DNA of 5,572 nt from Gemmatimonadaceae bacterium (GTDB lineage: Bacteria > Gemmatimonadota > Gemmatimonadetes > Gemmatimonadales > Gemmatimonadaceae): positions 1 to 5,572 of the forward strand of contig JABFXM010000538.1 of NCBI GenBank assembly GCA_013361745.1, in the 5' to 3' direction. The notes below the pieces were generated by a model. It was not told the origin of the DNA. It saw only the letters and a list, made by a program, of their open reading frames with translations, and did no database searches. Within the stretch, counting starts at the first letter, position 1; each line of letters begins with the position of its first letter. Below are positions 1-5,572 of this stretch, piece after piece. Both the position numbers and the translations under genes were made by a program.

Positions 1-2667
1 CTCGCCAGCTTCCCGGCGGGAGTCACCGACGCGACCAAGACCGCCGCGACGATGGCCGTGAACACGGCGCCGGCGCCGAGCGCGCCGGTCCCCACCCTCG
101 CGTCTCCGGTCCCGTCGGTGGTCGTCCGCAATAACGGCGGGCACCCGGTGCAGGGCGTGCCGGTGACCTTCGCCGTCACGAGCGGCAACGGCACCGTCAC
201 GGGCGCGACCGCCCAGACGGACAAGGACGGGATCGCGGCGGTCGGCGGCTGGACGTATGGGACGCTCGTCGGCGCGAATCAGTTGACCGCCAAGGTCGGC
301 ACCGCGGCGCAGGTCGTCTTCAACGTGACGACGACCGCCGGCGCTGCGGCGCAGGTCGCCAAGGTCAACGACGGCCAGTCCGCGGAGATCGGGAAGGCGC
401 TCCCGCAGCCGGTCGCGGTGGTCGCCAAGGATGCGTACGGGAACGTCGTGGCGGGCGCCTCGGTCAGCTTCAAGCCGAGCGCGGGGTCGGTGAGCCCGAC
501 GACCGCGCAGACCGACGCGAGCGGCCGCGCGCAGGCCACGTGGACGATGGGGACGACCCCCGGTGCCGAAGCACTCGATGCGGTGATCGGCAACCTTCCC
601 GCGGTCGCCTTCGCCGCGACGGCGATGCCGGCGGCGCCCTCGACCGTCACGAAGAGCAACGATGGCCAGAACGGTGTCGTGGGCACCGTGCTGGCGAATC
701 CGCTCGTCGTGACGGTGAAGGACTCGTACGGCAACCCCGTGAGCGGGGTGACCGTGCAGCTCGTCGCTTCGGGCAACGGCTCCGTGAATCCTGCGTCGCC
801 GATGACCGACGCCTCCGGCCAGGCGAGCGCGCAGTGGACTCTCCCGACGGTGGCGGGCAGCGCGACGGTTTCCGCGACGGTCGGCAGTCTCCCGGCGGTG
901 ACGTTCAGCGCGACCGCGCGTGCAGGCGCTCCGGCAAAGCTGATCGCCTCCTCGTATCCCACCAGCGGCACCGTGAACACGGCGGCCGGTGACTCGGTGC
1001 GCGTGTACGTGACCGACAGCTACGACAACGCGCTTTCCGGCGTGAGCGTGGCGTTCTCGGGCAGTGGTACCGCTTCGCCGACTCCGGCGCTGACGCAGAA
1101 CAACGGCGTGGCGGCGGCGCGGTGGGTCCTTCCGAAGCTCGCGGGTCCGGCGTCGCTCACCGCGACGGTGGGCAGCATGACCGCGACGTTCAACGTGACC
1201 GCGGTCCCGGGTCCGGCGGCGACGATGTCGATCACGGGCACCGACCAGTCGGGCACGGTCGGCACCACGCTCGCTGACTCCGTGGCCGTGGTCGTGAAGG
1301 ATGCCTACGGCAACCTGGTCAGCCCGCAGTACGTTCGCTTCGCCACGGCTTCCGCGAGCGGAAGCGTCGCGCCGGATTCGGTGCTCACGAACGCGGGCTT
1401 CGCGAGCGCGCATTGGACCCTCCCGACGATCGCGGACACGGCGTACCTGACCGCGAGTGCGGGCAGCGCGAACGCCACCTTCCGCGCCTTCGCGAATCCG
1501 GACGTGCCGGCGGTGCTCATCAAGGGCTCGGTGAGCGGCGACGGCCAGACGGCGAACGCCGGCAGCACGCTGCCGCAGCAGATCTCGGTGGTCGTGCGCG
1601 ACAAGTATCAGAACGCGCTGTCCAACGTCCAGGTGAGCTTTGCGCCGAATGGCGGCACGGCGAGCCCGGCGAGCATGGCGACGCGGCTCGACGGCTCGGC
1701 GTCCACGAGCTGGACGCTCCCGAGCACTGGCGGCTCGTACGCGATGACCGTGAGCCTGCCGAGCGCGCCGAGCGTGGCGCCGCTCACCTTCACGGCGACC
1801 GCGACCGCGGTCAACACCGATCCGTGCGCGGTGAAGGGCACGGTGTCCCTGGGCGGCAGCGTCTCGGGTGACCTCTCGACGAGCGGGTGCGCGTTCGGCC
1901 CCTCGATGAAGATCGATCTGTGGGCGCTCAACCTGAACGGCTCGACTCCGGTGGACGTCCGCCTCCAGGCGAGCAACCCCCTGAGCTACGACACCTACAT
2001 GACGATGTACCGTGGCTCGTACTCGGGTCAGACGGGCGTCATCGCGGAGAACGACGACAACAACTACTACGACGGTAGCAGCAACTCGGGCTTCCACGTG
2101 CTCGGCGGCACCGGCCAGTTCCTCGTCGGTGCGACGCAGTACGCCGGCGCCGGCCCGTATTCGCTCTCGGTCTCGAGCTGGAACGGTTCGCTTGACGGCA
2201 GTGTGCTCGACTACTACGCCGTCAGTGGGACGAACACGATGCAGCGCCTGGAGAGCAGCGACTACCGTCTCGGCACGAGGTGGTCGGACCGGGTGATGAT
2301 CTACCTGAAGGCTGGTGAGACGATCACGGTTGGCATGAGCTCGACGGACTTCGATACCTACCTCGAGCTGCAGGGCAACGTGGGCGGCACCATCACGCCG
2401 GTGGCGAGCGACGACAATGGCGGCGGCGGGACGAATTCCCGCATGGTCTTCACCGCCTCGACGAGCGACATCTACTTTCTGTGGGCGAGCGCATCGCACG
2501 ACAACTCCGGCGGCGCCTACAACCTGACCATCGACGTGAGTGCCCCCGCGGCAGTCTCGGCGAGGACCAGCACGACGACGTCGACGACCGCGCTGCCGGC
2601 GAGCGGTACGTACCAGCGAAAGGTGATGGATGCCCTGAACCAGGGAATCAAGCTGACCACGCCGTAA
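1..2667 (+). CDS. Secreted multi-domain protein with Ig-like repeats and two PPC-like domains (5'-partial)
   Basis: The reading frame is open from base 1 (LASFPAGVTDATK...), so the gene starts upstream and the ATG at 52 is probably internal. 888 codons are visible, ending in TAA. In window numbering, residues 1-31 are an Ala/Pro-rich linker or the tail of an earlier domain. Residues about 32-604 are six Ig-like domains of the Big_1/invasin type, recognised by recurring KDxYGN, WTLP and closing F-x-(A/V)-T strands. Residues about 605-728 and 729-850 look like two PPC beta-sandwich domains (for example AGETITVGMSSTDFDTYLEL followed by ASDDNGGGG). Residues 851-888 are a Thr/Ser-rich tail. There is no C-terminal membrane segment or LPXTG motif, and only two cysteines (609 and 630). 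The family suggests an extracellular or surface protein built as a stalk of Ig modules, perhaps adhesive or carrying an enzyme at its missing N-terminus. Function is not determinable here. The domain calls are firm; the role is inferred. Confidence 0.88.
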   Translation, partial: LASFPAGVTDATKTAATMAVNTAPAPSAPVPTLASPVPSVVVRNNGGHPVQGVPVTFAVTSGNGTVTGATAQTDKDGIAAVGGWTYGTLVGANQLTAKVGTAAQVVFNVTTTAGAAAQVAKVNDGQSAEIGKALPQPVAVVAKDAYGNVVAGASVSFKPSAGSVSPTTAQTDASGRAQATWTMGTTPGAEALDAVIGNLPAVAFAATAMPAAPSTVTKSNDGQNGVVGTVLANPLVVTVKDSYGNPVSGVTVQLVASGNGSVNPASPMTDASGQASAQWTLPTVAGSATVSATVGSLPAVTFSATARAGAPAKLIASSYPTSGTVNTAAGDSVRVYVTDSYDNALSGVSVAFSGSGTASPTPALTQNNGVAAARWVLPKLAGPASLTATVGSMTATFNVTAVPGPAATMSITGTDQSGTVGTTLADSVAVVVKDAYGNLVSPQYVRFATASASGSVAPDSVLTNAGFASAHWTLPTIADTAYLTASAGSANATFRAFANPDVPAVLIKGSVSGDGQTANAGSTLPQQISVVVRDKYQNALSNVQVSFAPNGGTASPASMATRLDGSASTSWTLPSTGGSYAMTVSLPSAPSVAPLTFTATATAVNTDPCAVKGTVSLGGSVSGDLSTSGCAFGPSMKIDLWALNLNGSTPVDVRLQASNPLSYDTYMTMYRGSYSGQTGVIAENDDNNYYDGSSNSGFHVLGGTGQFLVGATQYAGAGPYSLSVSSWNGSLDGSVLDYYAVSGTNTMQRLESSDYRLGTRWSDRVMIYLKAGETITVGMSSTDFDTYLELQGNVGGTITPVASDDNGGGGTNSRMVFTASTSDIYFLWASASHDNSGGAYNLTIDVSAPAAVSARTSTTTSTTALPASGTYQRKVMDALNQGIKLTTP
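94..1812 (+). repeat. Six tandem Ig-like domain repeats, period about 290-300 bp
   Basis: These are diverged protein-level repeats within the surface protein gene. Approximate unit starts are 94, 343, 640, 934, 1222 and 1513. Units 2-6 carry a D-x-Y-x-N motif whose last codon ends at 444, 735, 1029, 1314 and 1614, giving spacings of 291, 294, 285 and 300 bp. Each unit then has a W-(T/V)-(L/M/Y) strand, a small-residue turn and a closing beta strand. In unit 1 the D-x-Y-x-N motif has become NNGGH while the later strands are normal. Units 4 and 6 share the variant N-A-L-S after the motif. Nucleotide identity is retained mainly around AAGGAxxxxTACGGxAAC, so the units are old duplications rather than recent expansions. 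Confidence 0.85.
1813..2547 (+). other. Tandem pair of PPC-like C-terminal domains
   Basis: Two consecutive domains follow the Ig array. The first (about residues 605-728) has a GDLSTSGC start, a D-x-Y-x-T-M-Y strand, an acidic AENDDNN turn and a closing GPYSLSVSSW strand. The second (about residues 729-850) has SSDYRLG, the strand YLKAGETITVGM, the FDTYLEL strand, the acidic and Gly-rich ASDDNGGGGTNS turn, and a closing GAYNLTIDV strand. This order matches the bacterial pre-peptidase C-terminal (PPC) fold found at the ends of secreted hydrolases and adhesins. The Asp/Asn-rich turns could bind calcium, as in other PPC domains. The second copy is the closer match. The first holds the protein's only two cysteines, which could form a disulfide outside the cytoplasm. 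Confidence 0.72.
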
Positions 2668-2692
2668 GCACTGCGATCGAGTAGCAAGGGGG

Positions 2693-2732
2693 CGGAGCCG
2701 CCGGAGAGGATCCCGGCGGCTCCGTTCCTTTT
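2693..2732 (+). terminator. Rho-independent terminator after the Ig-repeat gene
   Basis: The arm CGGAGCCGCCGG (2693-2704) is perfectly complementary to CCGGCGGCTCCG (2713-2724), giving a 12-bp GC-rich stem with an 8-base loop. It is followed at once by TTCCTTTT (2725-2732). It begins 25 bases after the TAA stop. A perfect stem plus a T-rich tail is the standard intrinsic terminator layout, and it separates the surface-protein gene from the rimO unit. Confidence 0.9.
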
Positions 2733-2743
2733 GTGGGTCTTGG

Positions 2744-2772
2744 TTGAGTGGCGACCGGCGCGGGACTAAATT
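2744..2772 (+). promoter_or_regulatory. Candidate sigma-70-type promoter for rimO-hemL
   Basis: TTGAGT (2744-2749) and TAAATT (2767-2772) are separated by 17 bp. Each hexamer matches four of the six consensus bases of the -35 (TTGACA) and -10 (TATAAT) elements. The pair lies directly after a terminator and ahead of the rimO start, where a promoter is expected. TAAATT is also a rare A/T-rich patch in this GC-rich DNA. The predicted start of transcription is near 2779. No experimental support is available. Confidence 0.5.
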
Positions 2773-2778
2773 CGACGG

Positions 2779-2808
2779 ATGCCTCGTCCCGCGTTGCTGC
2801 ACTCGTGA
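2779..2808 (+). CDS. Possible 9-codon leader mini-ORF overlapping the rimO start
   Basis: The ATG at 2779 opens a nine-residue frame, MPRPALLHS, whose TGA stop (2806-2808) overlaps the proposed rimO GTG (2805-2807) as GTGA. The ATG falls about where the candidate promoter would start transcription, so it could be translated leaderless. Ribosomes ending there could reinitiate on rimO, which has no visible Shine-Dalgarno sequence. A frame this short can arise by chance; only its position makes it worth noting. Confidence 0.22.
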   Translation: MPRPALLHS

Positions 2809-4190
2809 AAGTCGGCGTCATCACCCTCGGCTGTGACAAGAACACCGTCGATAGCGAGCGCTACGCCGCCGCACTCGTCGCCCGCGGCGCGGAGATGACC
2901 ACCGATCTCGGCGAGGCGGGGATCATCGTCATCAACACGTGCGGCTTCATCGACGCGGCGAAGAAGGAGTCGATCGACGCGATCGTCGAGGCGGGACGCT
3001 TCAAGGACGAAGGGAGCTGTCGCGCCGTCGTCGCGGTGGGCTGCATGGTCCAGCGACACAAGTCGGAGCTCGTCGAGGCGCTGCCGGAAGTCGATCTCTT
3101 TCTCGGCTCCTCCGAGGTCGATCGGCTGCTTCCGGAGCTCGAGTCGCGCGGGCTGCTCGACGAGCCGATCGAGATGCACCCCGGCGAGCGACTGTTCACT
3201 GGTGAGCTGGCGCACGTTCGCTACCTGAAGGTGAGCGAGGGGTGCGATCACGGCTGCGCCTTCTGCTCGATCCCGCTCATGCGCGGCAGGCATCGCTCCT
3301 TCGCGCTCGACGAAGTCGTTCGCGAGGCGCAGCTGCTGGAGCTGCAGGGCGCACGCGAGATCAATCTCGTCGCACAGGATCTCGCCCATTACGGTCGCGA
3401 CATCCGCGACGGGAAGGGGCTGCCGGCGCTGCTCCGTGCGCTCGTGCGCGAGACGACGGTGCCGTGGATTCGCATGCTCTACCTCTACTCGACGGGCATC
3501 ACGCCCGAGCTGCTCGAGGTGGTGGCGGGCGAGGAGCGCATCGTGCCGTACCTCGACATGCCGATGCAGCACGCCTCCGACGCGGTGCTCAAGCGCATGC
3601 GCCGGCCCGAGCGACGCAGCGTGATCCGCGACCGGGTGGCGATGCTGCGTCGCGCGATCCCCGACGTCGCCCTGCGCACGACCTGCATCGTCGGCTTCCC
3701 GGGCGAGACGGAGGCGGACTTCACGTCACTGCTCGAGTTTCTCGAGGAGACGCAGTTCGATCGCGTCGGGGCGTTCACGTACTCGCCGCAGGAGGGGACG
3801 CGCGCCTTCGAGTACGAGGACGACGTGGCCGAGGAGCTGAAGCGCGAGCGACTCGAGCGCCTGACCGAGCTGCAGCGCGTCATAACTGCGGAGCGATACG
3901 AGCGGCACGTCGGCCGGACGGTGCGGGCGATCGTCGATCGTGCGGCCGATGCGTCCGGCGTCGCCGAAGCGCGCACCGTCTGGCAGGCCGACGACATCGA
4001 CGGGGTGACGCGGGTCGCCACCGACGCGCCCGCGGGCTCGCTGCTCGACGTGCGCATCGACGCCGTCGAGAACGACTCCGATTTCGAGGCGACGGCGACG
4101 CGGGTCGTCTCGGTGCCTGCGGCGGAGGACCGCCGCAAGGTGAGACGTCTCCCGGTCATGGCGACGTCGATCGGCAGCTTCGGGCGATGA
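2805..4190 (+). CDS. rimO: Ribosomal protein S12 methylthiotransferase RimO
   Basis: This radical-SAM enzyme adds a methylthio group to the conserved aspartate of ribosomal protein S12, using S-adenosylmethionine and two iron-sulfur clusters. The protein is 461 residues with the GTG at 2805. The N-terminal UPF0004 domain supplies cluster ligands Cys10 (LGCDKN), Cys46 (NTCGFID) and Cys80 (VGCM). The radical-SAM motif CDHGCAFC gives Cys147, Cys151 and Cys154. RimO-like signatures include [37 protein letters not shown] and [11 protein letters not shown]; these favour RimO over the related tRNA enzyme MiaB. A TRAM domain spans about 369-435, followed by a basic tail to 461. GTG 2805 is chosen because homologues begin (M/V)KVGxxxLGCDKN. 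The GTG at 2748 would add 19 unrelated residues and lies in the candidate -35 box. There is no clear Shine-Dalgarno sequence. The stop overlaps the hemL start. Confidence 0.93.
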   Translation: MKVGVITLGCDKNTVDSERYAAALVARGAEMTTDLGEAGIIVINTCGFIDAAKKESIDAIVEAGRFKDEGSCRAVVAVGCMVQRHKSELVEALPEVDLFLGSSEVDRLLPELESRGLLDEPIEMHPGERLFTGELAHVRYLKVSEGCDHGCAFCSIPLMRGRHRSFALDEVVREAQLLELQGAREINLVAQDLAHYGRDIRDGKGLPALLRALVRETTVPWIRMLYLYSTGITPELLEVVAGEERIVPYLDMPMQHASDAVLKRMRRPERRSVIRDRVAMLRRAIPDVALRTTCIVGFPGETEADFTSLLEFLEETQFDRVGAFTYSPQEGTRAFEYEDDVAEELKRERLERLTELQRVITAERYERHVGRTVRAIVDRAADASGVAEARTVWQADDIDGVTRVATDAPAGSLLDVRIDAVENDSDFEATATRVVSVPAAEDRRKVRRLPVMATSIGSFGR

Positions 4191-5464
4191 GCCGCTCCGC
4201 CGAGATCATGCGCCGGGCGCGCGAGCTTTTCCCGGGGGGAGTCAATTCCCCGGTGCGCGCCTTCCGCGGGGTCGAGGGCGAGCCGTTCGTCGTCGCGCGC
4301 GGACAGGGGGCCCGCATCTGGGACGTGGACGGCAAGGAGTACATCGACTACGTCCTCTCGTGGGGCCCGCTCGTCCTCGGTCACGCCGCGCCGCCCGTCC
4401 TCGAGGCGTTAGGCAGGGCGATGCAGGAGGGAACGAGCTTCGGGATCCCGACCGAGCTGGAGGTGCGGCTCGGGGAGGCGGTCCGCGCGCGGATGCCGCA
4501 CGTCGAGATGATGCGCTTCGTCTCGAGCGGGACGGAGGCGACGATGAGCGCGGTGCGCCTCGCCCGCGCCTTCACCGGCCGCGACGCGATCGTCAAGTTC
4601 GACGGCTGCTATCACGGCCACGCGGACTCCTTTCTCGTGCGCGCGGGATCGGGGGTCGCGACGCTCGGTCTGCCGAACTCGCCCGGGGTGCCCGAGGCGC
4701 TCGCGTCGCTCACGCTGACGGCGCCCTTCAACGACGCGGATGCGGTTCGGGCGATCTTCACCGCGCGCCGCGAAGAGATCGCGGCGATCATCGTCGAACC
4801 GGTGGTCGGGAACGCGGGGCTCATCCTCCCCGATCCCGGATTCCTCGCGGCGCTGCGTGCGATCGCGTCGGAGCACGGCGCGCTGCTGATCTTCGACGAA
4901 GTGATGACCGGCTTCCGTGTCGCGCCGGGAGGCGCCGCCGAGCGCTACGCGGTGACGCCGGACCTCACGACGCTCGGGAAGGTGATCGGCGGGGGACTGC
5001 CGGTCGCGGCGTACGGCGGGCGGCGCGAGATCATGGAGCGGGTCGCGCCCGATGGTCCCGTCTACCAGGCGGGAACGCTGTCGGGAAACCCGCTCGCGAT
5101 GGCGGCCGGACTGGCGACGCTCGACGCGCTCACGCCAGCGGTCCACGCGGCGATGGAGGCGTGCACGGCGCGCCTCGTTCAGGGGCTGCGGGAGATCGCG
5201 CAGAGGCGGCGCGTTCCGTTCACCGCCGCCCACGCGGGTACGATGTGGGGGTTCTTCTTCCGCGACGAGCCGGTGCGCTCGTACGCCGACGCGAAGACGG
5301 CGGACGTCGCGCGCTTCCGCAGGTTCTTCCACGCGGCGCTCCTGCGCGGAGTCTATCTCGCGCCCTCCGCCTTCGAGGCAGGGTTCATGTCGGCCGCGCA
5401 CCGCGAGCCGGAGATCGACCTCACCCTCGACCGGCTCGATGCGGCGCTGGCCGCGGCCGGCTAG
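4187..5464 (+). CDS. hemL: Glutamate-1-semialdehyde 2,1-aminomutase
   Basis: This PLP-dependent enzyme converts glutamate-1-semialdehyde to 5-aminolevulinate, the last step of the C5 route to haem and other tetrapyrroles. It acts in the cytoplasm, normally as a dimer. The 425-residue length is typical. Family landmarks run throughout: [12 protein letters not shown] (15-26), [25 protein letters not shown] (112-118, phosphate binding), YHGHAD (142-147), FDEVMTGFR with Asp237 (pyridine nitrogen), Lys265 in [11 protein letters not shown] (Schiff-base lysine), [15 protein letters not shown] (294-308) and the C-terminal [13 protein letters not shown]. The substrate-gating loop region ([15 protein letters not shown], about 155-169) is intact. 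The ATG at 4187 overlaps the rimO stop as ATGA and gives the standard N-terminus. The frame stays open upstream to 3242 only because it shadows rimO. No strong Shine-Dalgarno sequence precedes it, so translation is probably coupled to rimO. Confidence 0.96.
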   Translation: MSRSAEIMRRARELFPGGVNSPVRAFRGVEGEPFVVARGQGARIWDVDGKEYIDYVLSWGPLVLGHAAPPVLEALGRAMQEGTSFGIPTELEVRLGEAVRARMPHVEMMRFVSSGTEATMSAVRLARAFTGRDAIVKFDGCYHGHADSFLVRAGSGVATLGLPNSPGVPEALASLTLTAPFNDADAVRAIFTARREEIAAIIVEPVVGNAGLILPDPGFLAALRAIASEHGALLIFDEVMTGFRVAPGGAAERYAVTPDLTTLGKVIGGGLPVAAYGGRREIMERVAPDGPVYQAGTLSGNPLAMAAGLATLDALTPAVHAAMEACTARLVQGLREIAQRRRVPFTAAHAGTMWGFFFRDEPVRSYADAKTADVARFRRFFHAALLRGVYLAPSAFEAGFMSAAHREPEIDLTLDRLDAALAAAG

Positions 5465-5572
5465 TACCGTCGCCGCGGTCGCGATCGTCGCCGCGATCGC
5501 GTCGTGCCGAGGGACGCTGAACCGAGCGCCGGCGCCGGAAGGGCCGGTGACGCGCGCGCCGGTGGATACGGT
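5439..5572 (+). CDS. Putative lipoprotein, N-terminal part only (3'-partial)
   Basis: A new frame opens at the ATG at 5439, inside the last codons of hemL (26-bp overlap), and stays open to the window edge, giving 44 complete codons. It encodes a textbook lipoprotein signal: a basic n-region (MRRWPRP), a hydrophobic stretch ([13 protein letters not shown]), and the lipobox I-A-S-C with the acylated cysteine at residue 23 (TGC at 5505-5507). The residue after Cys is Arg rather than Asp, which in many Gram-negatives is compatible with sorting to the outer membrane. The mature start is Pro/Ala-rich and looks like a flexible linker. No catalytic or binding domain is visible yet, so the function is unknown. 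No clear Shine-Dalgarno sequence precedes the ATG, so coupling to hemL translation is likely. The alternative is a chance frame, but the complete signal makes that unlikely. Confidence 0.7.
   Translation, partial: MRRWPRPASTVAAVAIVAAIASCRGTLNRAPAPEGPVTRAPVDT

Noticed and set aside
279..980. Minus-strand open frame opposite the Ig repeats
   Set aside because: It mirrors the repeat periodicity of the + strand gene and has no domain of its own; it is a product of GC-rich third positions.
2748..2804. Upstream GTG start for rimO adding 19 residues
   Set aside because: The added segment has no resemblance to RimO N-termini, and the GTG lies within the candidate -35 hexamer. The GTG at 2805 gives the standard [12 protein letters not shown] start.
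3242..4186. In-frame upstream extension of hemL, giving a 740-residue open frame
   Set aside because: The extra 315 residues are Arg/Ala-rich shadow translation of the rimO coding region. HemL homologues begin at the [11 protein letters not shown] segment, and rimO occupies this DNA with strong family motifs.
2805..4190. Assignment as the tRNA methylthiotransferase MiaB
   Set aside because: The segments [18 protein letters not shown] and MQHASD and the first-cysteine context LGCDKN fit RimO; MiaB proteins typically carry GQNVN-type and MQTYGCQMN-type signatures, which are absent.
3485..4384. Minus-strand open frame spanning the rimO-hemL junction
   Set aside because: Ser/Arg-rich composition with no recognisable domain; it crosses two well-supported genes on the other strand.
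4409..5401. Long minus-strand open frame opposite hemL
   Set aside because: Its translation is Arg/His/Glu-rich low-complexity sequence typical of antisense shadows in GC-rich genes, and the + strand here encodes an unmistakable HemL.
5481..5500. Repeated CGATCG/GCGATCGC palindromes after hemL as a possible operator or origin element
   Set aside because: The words fall in codons for the Ala/Val/Ile-rich signal peptide of the overlapping lipoprotein frame, and such palindromes are common by chance in DNA of this composition.

Overview
The window is GC-rich coding DNA from a bacterium, with every recognisable gene on the + strand. It holds four genes: the 3' part of a large secreted repeat protein, a complete rimO, a complete hemL, and the first 44 codons of a lipoprotein gene cut by the window edge. 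The organism is probably a high-GC Gram-negative. Gemmatimonadota is my best guess, from the style of the Ig-like repeats (SGNGxV and WTLPxxAG motifs), the GC bias and the Sec lipoprotein signal. No phylogenetic marker gene was tested, so this placement is an inference.

Positions 1-2667 encode the C-terminal 888 residues of an extracellular protein. The frame is open at base 1, so its N-terminus and any signal peptide lie upstream. It contains six tandem bacterial Ig-like domains of about 97 residues, then two PPC-like (pre-peptidase C-terminal) beta-sandwich domains and a Thr/Ser-rich tail. The gene ends at a strong intrinsic terminator (12-bp perfect stem plus a T-rich run) at 2693-2732, which separates it from the next unit.

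Positions 2744-5572 look like one transcription unit. A candidate sigma-70-type promoter (TTGAGT, 17 bp, TAAATT) sits just after the terminator. It drives rimO (2805-4190; ribosomal protein S12 methylthiotransferase), hemL (4187-5464; glutamate-1-semialdehyde 2,1-aminomutase, C5 tetrapyrrole route), and a new gene starting at 5439 inside the 3' end of hemL. The joins are tight: rimO and hemL share ATGA, and hemL overlaps the lipoprotein gene by 26 bp. This predicts translational coupling along the operon. The three products have no obvious shared pathway, so the cluster looks like a housekeeping operon.

I see no mobile element, CRISPR array, tRNA or rRNA, and no convincing new defence or metabolic system. 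The points most worth a second look are the overlapping lipoprotein start, the possibly leaderless 9-codon mini-ORF abutting rimO, and the architecture of the Ig/PPC protein. A long open frame from 3242 would wrongly extend HemL by 315 residues; the real start is the ATG at 4187.
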